A stretch of 64,000 bases of DNA from Aurantibacter_A sp039941195. Lineage in GTDB: Bacteria > Bacteroidota > Bacteroidia > Flavobacteriales > Flavobacteriaceae. The stretch lies in the NCBI RefSeq assembly GCF_039941195.1, contig NZ_JBDVFA010000085.1:150796-214795 (forward strand), written 5' to 3'. Position 1 is the stretch's first letter. Each line of letters starts with the position of its first letter. Positions 46,156-52,277 of this stretch are shown one piece after another. The notes under the pieces are model-generated. The model searched no databases. It saw only the letters and a list, made by a program, of their open reading frames with translations, and was not told the DNA's origin. The translations under genes were made by a program, and so were the position numbers.

Positions 46156-46705
46156 CTTTCTTCATTATTAATTCTTTTAATGTTTTAAGACATCTCGACT
46201 TCTGACTTTTGACTACATTTTTATTTTCATAACCTTGAATAGCCATAATCTCATCTAATTTTATTCCTTTTAGATAAAAAAGTTCTAAAATTTCACGGCA
46301 CTTATTACCTAACTTTTTAAAGTTGGCAATAAGTTTTACTTGGTAATCATTCATTCCTTTATCTTCATAAACATCATTTATTACCTGTTTTTCATAGCGG
46401 TCAAAAATATAAGTTTCCTCTGTAGGCACCTCTTTTTTTGAATCTCGAAAATGCTTAAACAACATAAACTTACCAGTGCCAAATAAATAAGTTTTCAAGG
46501 TACTTTTTAATTGATCTAATTTTCCTACTTGGGCGTTTTCATAAAGTACAATTAAAGCATCCTGGAAAATATCTTCTAACACTTCATTATCAGAAGTATA
46601 TCGAGAAGCGAATTTGAAAAATTCTATTTTATATTCTTTATAAACTTCTTTAAGTGCATTTCTATCCCGCTGTTTCATTTGGGAAATAATCTGCTGGTCT
46701 TTCAT
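46148..46705 (-). CDS. ECF RNA polymerase sigma factor
   Basis: 185 residues. Region 2 (ALKEVYKEYKIEFFKFASRYTSDNEVLEDIFQDALIVLYEN) and region 4 (KLGNKCREILELFYLKGIKLDEIMAIQGYENKNVVKSQKSRCLKTLKELI) are both present, with no region 3, as in ECF factors. It is the first gene of a two-gene operon with the anti-sigma-like protein. A candidate ECF promoter overlaps the annotated ATG, so the true start could be the ATG nine codons further in (MKQRDRNAL), or that site may be fortuitous. Confidence 0.92.
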   Translation of the reverse strand: MKDQQIISQMKQRDRNALKEVYKEYKIEFFKFASRYTSDNEVLEDIFQDALIVLYENAQVGKLDQLKSTLKTYLFGTGKFMLFKHFRDSKKEVPTEETYIFDRYEKQVINDVYEDKGMNDYQVKLIANFKKLGNKCREILELFYLKGIKLDEIMAIQGYENKNVVKSQKSRCLKTLKELIMKKDG

Positions 46706-46733
46706 TGGTGCTCAATTGATTAAGAAGTAAACA
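46703..46733 (-). promoter_or_regulatory. Candidate autoregulatory ECF-type promoter of the sigma gene
   Basis: On the minus strand: TGTTTACTTCT from 46733 and CACCAATG at 46710-46703, same spacing as the other sites. It is the weakest -35 match, and its -10 runs into the annotated start codon. Confidence 0.3.
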
Positions 46734-46764
46734 TCCCTTAAATATAAATTTTTTTTAAAGGAGA

Positions 46765-46795
46765 TGTTGACCTTTTAAAGTTTAAGGTACAAATA
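46765..46795 (+). promoter_or_regulatory. Candidate ECF-type promoter of the beta-helix lipoprotein gene
   Basis: TGTTGACCTTT (46765-46775) and TACAAATA (46788-46795), 12 nt apart, 59 nt before the ATG at 46824. It is divergent from the sigma gene. The AAAGTTTA inside the spacer is shared with the site at 48449. Confidence 0.55.
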
Positions 46796-46823
46796 GCTAT
46801 AAAATCAATAAAAATATAAGATT

Positions 46824-48359
46824 ATGAAAACAAAATTTGTAGTGTACATCTCACTTTTTACTTTAATGTTAGTGTCTTGTACTGTAGAGGAATTAAACGA
46901 CTCTAATGAAATACCTGTAGTGCCAGAATCTCCAGAAGAAGAGCAACAAGAAGAATTAACTCTTGATAAATTAACAGGTTCTTGGATTAGAATTGCGAGT
47001 AATAACATTCCTAATGACGGGATGATTATTGAAATGAAAGACGCCGAAGGTAAAATTACTGATAAGGCAGGGTCATCATTTAATGATGGTGATATAAAAT
47101 GGAAAGATATTGAAGCTATAGATGCCGAGAATTATACATACGAAGAATTAGGTAGTGATTATAGTTATTACAATGCATTTATGGAGCTTAAAGGCGACGA
47201 TACTTTAAGAATTTCAGTAGGTTCAAGCGGTGCTGGAAATATCCAAAAATGGGTTCATGAGGGGGAATATACTCCAGTATCGGAGCAAGTCAGCACGGAA
47301 ACACAAAAAATAGATTGTGATATAACGGTAGAAACAACTTTAACTAATGGTCCGGCGGAAATAGATTATGTTGTAGACTGTGTAATAGATGTTACCGCAC
47401 CTTTAATAGTTGAAGCTGGCGTGGTAATACAATTTAATGAAAATGCTGGTATCGGGGTTTATGATGATGGGTCCTTGACTGTGAATGGTAGTGATACCGA
47501 GCCAGTAGTAATGCAAGGAGAAGAAGCTACTAAAGGTTACTGGAGAGGAATTCATATTCAGTCTAATAAACTAAGTAATTCCCTTAACTATTTACAAATA
47601 TCTGATGCTGGAGGTAATTATGTTTATTGTTGTAATGACGCTTCATCAATATACTTAAAAGACGGAATGGCTGCCATTACCAATACTGAAATAAGCAATG
47701 GCAAATCCTATGGGATAATTGCTACTGATAATTTTGAATTTAACGGTTATTCGGAAAATATCATTACCACCCATGAACTAGCCCCCCTTAAACTGACCAT
47801 GGAGAGAATAGGTGAGATAGATGGTGTTTCTTCATCATATCAGGGGAACGATAAGAATTATATAATAATTGATGATTCAGGAATAAATGAAAAAATCACC
47901 ATGAAAGCTACCGATGTTCCTTATCGTATAGAACTTAATAAAGTTATAGATGTTCAAGCAAGATTGGATGTTGAAGCTGGTGTCGAGATAGTATTTGAAG
48001 AAAATGCTGGTTTAGGAGTTTACGACAATGGTATTATTAATGCTATCGGTACAGAAAATGAGCCTATTATATTTCGTGGATCAGAGGATATAAGTGGCTT
48101 TTGGCGAGGCATCCATACCGAAACAAATAGTTCATCAAATATAATTCGATATGCTGAGGTTAAAAATGCTGGTTCTAATTATGTCTACTGTTGTAATGAT
48201 AAGGCAGCTATTTATATAAAATCCGGACAATTGACCGTTGAATATTCACTTATTGCACAAAGTGGTGGGTGTGGAATTAACGTTAATTCCAACGCAAATT
48301 TTATAGAATTGGAAAATGAATTTAACGACAATGGAACTGAAGGTGATGTTTGTAATTGA
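46824..48359 (+). CDS. Lipoprotein with two tandem beta-helix modules
   Basis: 511 residues. The lipobox ends at the cysteine of LMLVSC. Residues about 35-150 are a lipocalin-like or Lipocalin_5-type region (LTLDKLTGSWIRIASN). Two related parallel beta-helix modules follow: about 165-330 and 345-510. Each carries VEAGVxIxFxENAGxGVYDxG, an xxGxWRGIH step and the unusual YVYCCND motif. The internal duplication is clear from these shared words. Likely displayed on the cell surface; the ligand is unknown. Adjacent to the sigma gene and probably in its regulon. Confidence 0.82.
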   Translation: MKTKFVVYISLFTLMLVSCTVEELNDSNEIPVVPESPEEEQQEELTLDKLTGSWIRIASNNIPNDGMIIEMKDAEGKITDKAGSSFNDGDIKWKDIEAIDAENYTYEELGSDYSYYNAFMELKGDDTLRISVGSSGAGNIQKWVHEGEYTPVSEQVSTETQKIDCDITVETTLTNGPAEIDYVVDCVIDVTAPLIVEAGVVIQFNENAGIGVYDDGSLTVNGSDTEPVVMQGEEATKGYWRGIHIQSNKLSNSLNYLQISDAGGNYVYCCNDASSIYLKDGMAAITNTEISNGKSYGIIATDNFEFNGYSENIITTHELAPLKLTMERIGEIDGVSSSYQGNDKNYIIIDDSGINEKITMKATDVPYRIELNKVIDVQARLDVEAGVEIVFEENAGLGVYDNGIINAIGTENEPIIFRGSEDISGFWRGIHTETNSSSNIIRYAEVKNAGSNYVYCCNDKAAIYIKSGQLTVEYSLIAQSGGCGINVNSNANFIELENEFNDNGTEGDVCN

Positions 48360-48410
48360 AATACTTTTTTGATATTAGATTAATAGAGTTTGAGTTAGGT
48401 TGATGAAAGA

Positions 48411-48440
48411 ACCGATAACAATATTGTTATCGGTTTTTTT
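48411..48440 (+). terminator. Intrinsic terminator after the beta-helix lipoprotein gene
   Basis: ACCGATAACAAT (48411-48422) and ATTGTTATCGGT (48423-48434) form a perfect 12-bp palindrome followed by seven T. This is the strongest terminator in the window. Confidence 0.9.
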
Positions 48441-48448
48441 CATTTTGA

Positions 48449-48479
48449 TGTTTACCTTTTAAAGTTTAGTACACTAATA
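48449..48479 (+). promoter_or_regulatory. Candidate ECF-type promoter of the lipoprotein pair at 48544
   Basis: TGTTTACCTTT (48449-48459) and CACTAATA (48472-48479), 12 nt apart. It starts 95 nt before the ATG, leaving a leader with a palindrome. Confidence 0.55.
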
Positions 48480-48489
48480 AATGTAGATA

Positions 48490-48506
48490 GTTCTAATAAT
48501 TAGAAC
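48490..48506 (+). promoter_or_regulatory. 17-bp perfect palindrome in a leader
   Basis: GTTCTAAT (48490-48497), A, ATTAGAAC (48499-48506). It lies just downstream of the predicted transcription start and 37 nt before the ATG at 48544. A dimeric repressor site is the simplest reading. Confidence 0.45.
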
Positions 48507-48543
48507 GCTAATAAATTGAATTGATTAACCAATAAAAATTAAG

Positions 48544-48888
48544 ATGATGAAAAATTTCAGAAAACAAATTCTTTTAAGCGGTTACGCTTTAGTAATAATG
48601 CTAACATTTGGTTGTAGTAAAGACAACCCCTTAAATCCAGCTGGGAACTGTTTTGGTGGAAATTGGTCTCAAGGCTATATAGATGAACTTCAGGCATGGT
48701 CCAATGCTGCTTCAGCATATTCCGAAAATCCGACTGCAGGAAATTGTGCAAACTATAAAAGTGCTGCAAAGGCTTATTATGATGCTGTAAATAACATTTA
48801 TGACTGCATACCAACAGTCAGTCGGGCTGAAATTGATCAAGCTATAAAAGAGGCAAAGGCTGAAATAGATAGTGAAAGTTGTGAATAA
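48544..48888 (+). CDS. Small cysteine-containing lipoprotein
   Basis: 114 residues. The lipobox ends at the cysteine of VIMLTFGC. The mature part is helical and alanine-rich (YIDELQAWSNAASAYSENP, NYKSAAKAYYDAVNNIYDC) with four more cysteines. No family is recognised. The stop TAA shares a base with the ATG of the next lipoprotein gene, so the pair is translationally coupled. Confidence 0.72.
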   Translation: MMKNFRKQILLSGYALVIMLTFGCSKDNPLNPAGNCFGGNWSQGYIDELQAWSNAASAYSENPTAGNCANYKSAAKAYYDAVNNIYDCIPTVSRAEIDQAIKEAKAEIDSESCE

Positions 48889-49508
48889 TGAAAAATAAAG
48901 AAAAGTATATAGTTCTTATGTTAGTGTTATTGAATTTTTGGTCTTGTGTCGGCGAGGTAAAAGAAAAATTATCTAAAGCCAAACAAACAGTTTCAAACAC
49001 AACCACCCTGATTGATAAAGTTCAAGAGGCTAAAGAAGATATAGAGCATTTAAAAAGTGTTCAGCCTTTAACAAATGATGATTTAAAAAACTGGCTCCCA
49101 GTAGCAGTAAATAGTTTTAATAGAACAGGGTTTAAGGTTGGATTGGCTGGTTTCGCCAATGTGGCATCTATTGAAGGTGTATTTAAATTAGATAACACAA
49201 ATCAGAAGTTTAAGGTAAATATTATTGATGGCGCTGGGCCAGCAGGCAGTATGGTGATAGCTGGCTTGGATATGGCTGCCAATATGGATATGGAACAGGA
49301 AGATGAAAGCATACACCTGCAGGCTGTAAATGCAAATGGAATACAAGCACAACAGACATTTTATAAAAAGAGAAATGAAACTAGTTTACAGTTTGTAGTG
49401 GATAAAAGGTTCGGTGTAATCGTAAACGGGGTAAATATAAATCCTGATAATACATGGAAATTAGTAGATGAATTGAATTTAGATGTTTTAAGCCAAATAA
49501 TGGAGTAG
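48888..49508 (+). CDS. Lipoprotein of unknown function, coupled to its neighbour
   Basis: 206 residues. The signal ends at the cysteine in LLNFWSC. Residues 25-60 form a coiled coil (KEKLSKAKQTVSN... DKVQEAKEDIEHL). The rest is a beta-rich domain containing AGFANVASIEGVFKLDNTNQKF and FVVDKRFGVIVNGVN. No family is recognised. Translation is coupled to the small lipoprotein upstream (TAATG). Confidence 0.72.
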   Translation: MKNKEKYIVLMLVLLNFWSCVGEVKEKLSKAKQTVSNTTTLIDKVQEAKEDIEHLKSVQPLTNDDLKNWLPVAVNSFNRTGFKVGLAGFANVASIEGVFKLDNTNQKFKVNIIDGAGPAGSMVIAGLDMAANMDMEQEDESIHLQAVNANGIQAQQTFYKKRNETSLQFVVDKRFGVIVNGVNINPDNTWKLVDELNLDVLSQIME

Positions 49509-49587
49509 AACATAGGATTGGTTTCCACAATTTTTAAAAAGAGCTAATAAAAGCAAGTGTGTATTTCTCGGATTCTAAATTACAAAC

Positions 49588-49667
49588 CAATCTTACATAA
49601 TTTTAAACCGTTTATACAACATTTAATTGGGCAGGCAATCTAGTTTTTATATTGTGGTCAGTTAATA
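49588..49667 (+). repeat. 80-bp intergenic element, copy A
   Basis: Ungapped match to copy B at 50119-50198, 69 of 80 positions. Conserved cores are the first 15 nt, TTTATACAA, GCAGGCAATCT, GTTTTTATATTGT and GTTAATA. It lies 106 nt upstream of the small lipoprotein ATG at 49773. Confidence 0.85.
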
Positions 49668-49772
49668 AAAGAAGAATCTTTCCTTTTATTCGATAGGGAT
49701 ATTATTCCTTAGTTCTCCTGATGTTTCCCACATTGTAGTTGTGTAATAATATATAACCTTAAATAAAACATC

Positions 49773-49988
49773 ATGAAAACAAAAATTTTATTATCTGTTT
49801 TAATAGTTGGACTTTTTACAATTTTTATGGCCTGCAGTAAAAATACCGAAGGATGTGAGGAGACTCCCGAAGCGTGCTTGATAGATTGTGCATACAACCC
49901 TGGAGCTTGTTTTGATTTAGAACCTGATAATGTAGAGATGGTAACTGATTCGGCTCTGGCTGTTTCAAAACTACCAATTCGTAAATAG
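49773..49988 (+). CDS. Small cysteine-rich lipoprotein
   Basis: 71 residues. The signal ends at the cysteine in IFMAC; the mature 50 residues contain four further cysteines (EGCEETPEACLIDCAYNPGACF). This could be a compact disulfide-bonded peptide on the surface. No family is recognised. Its upstream region carries copy A of the 80-bp element. Confidence 0.65.
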   Translation: MKTKILLSVLIVGLFTIFMACSKNTEGCEETPEACLIDCAYNPGACFDLEPDNVEMVTDSALAVSKLPIRK

Positions 49989-50118
49989 TGTCTTTTTAGC
50001 ATATTATGACTTGTTGAAATTTTAGGTAAGGAGAAGAATAGCATTGTCTAAGTATTAAAAATCAGGATTGAATTTTAAGAATTATGAACTGGTCGCATTT
50101 TCATTATTAAAACCTGGT

Positions 50119-50198
50119 CAATCTTACATAATTCTTTACCATTTATACAATATTAAAATGTGCAGGCAATCTTGTTTTTATATTGTAGTCGGTTAATA
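50119..50198 (+). repeat. 80-bp intergenic element, copy B
   Basis: Partner of copy A at 49588. It ends 55 nt before an ECF-type promoter and 97 nt before the micro-ORF ATG at 50295. Confidence 0.85.
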
Positions 50199-50252
50199 CA
50201 AGTTATTTCTTCTCAGAATTTTACAGGAATTGTATTTCGCAAGTTTTAAAAA

Positions 50253-50283
50253 TGTTAACCTTTAATTATTAAGAACATTAATT
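50253..50283 (+). promoter_or_regulatory. Candidate ECF-type promoter of the micro-ORF at 50295
   Basis: TGTTAACCTTT (50253-50263) and CATTAATT (50276-50283), 12 nt apart, 42 nt before the ATG. Confidence 0.55.
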
Positions 50284-50294
50284 AATAAATCGAT

Positions 50295-50384
50295 ATGACT
50301 ATGAAAGCGTTTTTTGTTTATGCCACATTATCAACTATTGCATTTTTAAGTTTTTTAACCTGCTTAACCTTAATTTTATATTAG
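50295..50384 (+). CDS. Micro-ORF encoding a 29-residue hydrophobic peptide
   Basis: ATG at 50295, TAG at 50382. Most of the peptide after MTMK is a single hydrophobic helix (AFFVYATLSTIAFLSFLTC...). It lies 42 nt behind a candidate ECF-type promoter. It may be a membrane peptide or a leader; coding status is uncertain. Confidence 0.45.
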   Translation: MTMKAFFVYATLSTIAFLSFLTCLTLILY

Positions 50385-50419
50385 TGTAAAGCATAATTAT
50401 TAACCAATAAATTATAGCT

Positions 50420-50644
50420 ATGAAGGCCACAATAATTTTAGCAATACTTCTATGTAATACAATGTTATTATGTGTTGAGCCTTTAGCTAAATTTACACAA
50501 GGTGTAAACATGTGGTACATTGCTAGTTTTCAATTGGTAATACTAATATGTTATGTTACTTATAAAATGTTACATGATCTAAAGAAGGCTTTTGCTATCG
50601 ATACAATAGAAATTTTTAATTTTTTAAGAATAATTAAATCTTAA
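50420..50644 (+). CDS. Small two-helix membrane protein
   Basis: 74 residues. Two hydrophobic stretches (ATIILAILLCNTMLLCV and WYIASFQLVILICYVTYKML) are followed by a short polar tail. No family is recognised. It ends 3 nt before the methyltransferase gene, so the two are probably co-transcribed. A weaker version of the ECF-type motif (TTAACCTT at 50368) lies about 50 nt upstream. Confidence 0.55.
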   Translation: MKATIILAILLCNTMLLCVEPLAKFTQGVNMWYIASFQLVILICYVTYKMLHDLKKAFAIDTIEIFNFLRIIKS

Positions 50645-50647
50645 GCT

Positions 50648-51568
50648 ATGTTCGCAATTCTTCACAAAAAAGATAGTCACACTGCACTTTTAGATAAGCT
50701 AAAAAGTTTTGTAGGTAAAGAAAACTGGAGTAACGATCGATTTGAAAAATTAAACGATTTGTTATTTGAAGTTAGGTGCGACATGGAAAATGCCGCAATA
50801 TTAAAGTCAGATATTTTAGAAATCAGTACAAGTTTTAAAAAAGAATTTTTAGCAGAAACTCTTCAGGGACATGTATTAAGAAAGCCCTATGGTTATCCAG
50901 GTGATTTTTTATTGATTGATAAAATTTACACAGAATTCAAAACTAGGAATACTGCTTTTCGAATATGGGACGAATATTTTCAGCAACAAACCGTACCTAA
51001 GGCAATACGCAATAGCAAAGAGTATTTTAAAAAAATAATAGAAAATAAAAGCAAGGTTACTAAAAACCTAAAATTGTTAAATGTAGCAAGTGGTTCGGGT
51101 AGAGAATTATTCGAAATGTATGCTAATAATATAAATGGGTGCAAAATAACTACCACTTGTGTGGAGCTAGATGACTATGCTATAGCTTATTCTAAAGGAT
51201 TAAATACTGAATATAACCATCATATTGAGTATGTGCATAGTAATATCTTTAACTATAATTCTGTTGAAAAGCACAATATTATATGGTCGGCGGGTCTATG
51301 TAATTATTTGAGTGATAATGGGGTGATTTTATTGTTGGAATACCTTAAAAATAAATTGTTGCCCGGAGGGGAAATTATTTTAGGGAATTTTAATAAAGAG
51401 AATAATCCTAGTAGAAATTATCTTGAAATAATGGGAGATTGGCATTTAATACATAGAACCGGAAAACAACTTTTACATTTAGCGAAACAAGCAGGATTTT
51501 TAAATAGTCAAATTAGCATTGACCGCGAAGCATTAAATGTGTGTTTGTTTTTGCATGTTAAACTTTAA
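50648..51568 (+). CDS. PhcB-like SAM-dependent methyltransferase
   Basis: 306 residues. The SAM-binding motif is LLNVASGSGRELFEM, followed by TTCVELDDYAI and IIWSAGLCNYLSD. The N-terminal region includes GHVLRKPYGYPGDFLLIDKIY, which resembles the segment before the methyltransferase core in PhcB-type enzymes that make 3-hydroxy fatty acid methyl ester signals. The function is inferred from this similarity only. It follows the two-helix membrane protein. Confidence 0.72.
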   Translation: MFAILHKKDSHTALLDKLKSFVGKENWSNDRFEKLNDLLFEVRCDMENAAILKSDILEISTSFKKEFLAETLQGHVLRKPYGYPGDFLLIDKIYTEFKTRNTAFRIWDEYFQQQTVPKAIRNSKEYFKKIIENKSKVTKNLKLLNVASGSGRELFEMYANNINGCKITTTCVELDDYAIAYSKGLNTEYNHHIEYVHSNIFNYNSVEKHNIIWSAGLCNYLSDNGVILLLEYLKNKLLPGGEIILGNFNKENNPSRNYLEIMGDWHLIHRTGKQLLHLAKQAGFLNSQISIDREALNVCLFLHVKL

Positions 51569-51603
51569 TTTTCAAAATCGATTTTCGTCTTTTGAACTAA
51601 TAT

Positions 51604-51639
51604 AACCGAAAAGTGACTTCTTGCTACTTTTCGGTTTTT
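51604..51639 (+). terminator. Intrinsic terminator after the methyltransferase gene
   Basis: AACCGAAAAGT (51604-51614) pairs with ACTTTTCGGTT (51626-51636) around an 11-nt loop, followed by T's. Confidence 0.85.
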
Positions 51640-51692
51640 GTTTGTTTTCTTTTCCTATTCAATTAATTATAAAAATAAATTTCATTAAGGGT

Positions 51693-51723
51693 TGTTAACC
51701 TTTAGTTTTTTAAAACATCAATA
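51693..51723 (+). promoter_or_regulatory. Candidate ECF-type promoter of the type IX secreted gene
   Basis: TGTTAACCTTT (51693-51703) and CATCAATA (51716-51723), 12 nt apart, 48 nt before the ATG at 51741. Confidence 0.55.
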
Positions 51724-51740
51724 AAAAACTAAAGATTAAT

Positions 51741-52220
51741 ATGATGAAAACGCTACTCACTTTTCTTTTAATATTTATCACACTTTCCGCAGTTGGCCAA
51801 ACAATAGCTAAGAACGCAGTTAGCTCAGCTGGAATAATATTATCAAACGACTCTAATAGTTTCAGTTTTACAATAGGCGAGCCCATTGTTGGGTTAATCG
51901 CAGGTGATGAATCTATAGATCAAGGCTTTTGGGCTGGATCACTTTTTGTTGAGGCAATTACTGAAGATAAAGACTTGGGCGGTATTGTAATATATCCGAG
52001 TCCTATGGATAATCAATTGAATATTCAAACAAATAATAATCCAATATACGGTGTAACTCTATTTACTGTAAATGGTATCATGGCGTTAAAGCAAAAAGTA
52101 GCGACTGCGAATTTGGAACACCAAATAGATGTTAGCCATTTAGCAAGTGGTGTTTATGTGCTACGCCTAGCCATAGAAAACGAACAAGAAGAAAAACTAT
52201 TTAAAGTCATTAAAAAATAA
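51741..52220 (+). CDS. Secreted protein with C-terminal type IX sorting domain
   Basis: 159 residues. A signal peptide (MMKTLLTFLLIFITLSAVGQ) precedes a short beta domain (VSSAGIILSNDSNSFSFTIGEP...). The last 80 residues are a type A type IX secretion sorting domain (VIYPSPMDNQLNIQT, VSHLASGVYVLRL, KLFKVIKK), which directs export across the outer membrane. It is followed 57 nt later by the tail-fibre-like gene, in apparent operon. Confidence 0.88.
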   Translation: MMKTLLTFLLIFITLSAVGQTIAKNAVSSAGIILSNDSNSFSFTIGEPIVGLIAGDESIDQGFWAGSLFVEAITEDKDLGGIVIYPSPMDNQLNIQTNNNPIYGVTLFTVNGIMALKQKVATANLEHQIDVSHLASGVYVLRLAIENEQEEKLFKVIKK

Positions 52221-52277
52221 CATCACATTTAAAGGCCGCATTGCTGTGGTTTTTTAATGGGACAAAATTTAGAAATT

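Larger units (their letters stand above)
49989..50419. other. Region between small lipoprotein genes
   Basis: 431 bp holding copy B of the 80-bp element (50119), a candidate ECF-type promoter (50253) and a 29-codon micro-ORF (50295-50384). The remainder is AT-rich with no recognisable feature. Confidence 0.5.

Noticed and set aside
42566..46705. Type III-E CRISPR (Craspase-like) system
   Set aside because: The TPR-CHAT and sigma parallel is suggestive, but no Cas7-11 gene, repeat array or other cas gene is present, and the CHAT protein is exported rather than cytosolic.
49709..50044. 111-codon minus-strand frame
   Set aside because: Antisense to the cysteine-rich lipoprotein gene and without any family features.
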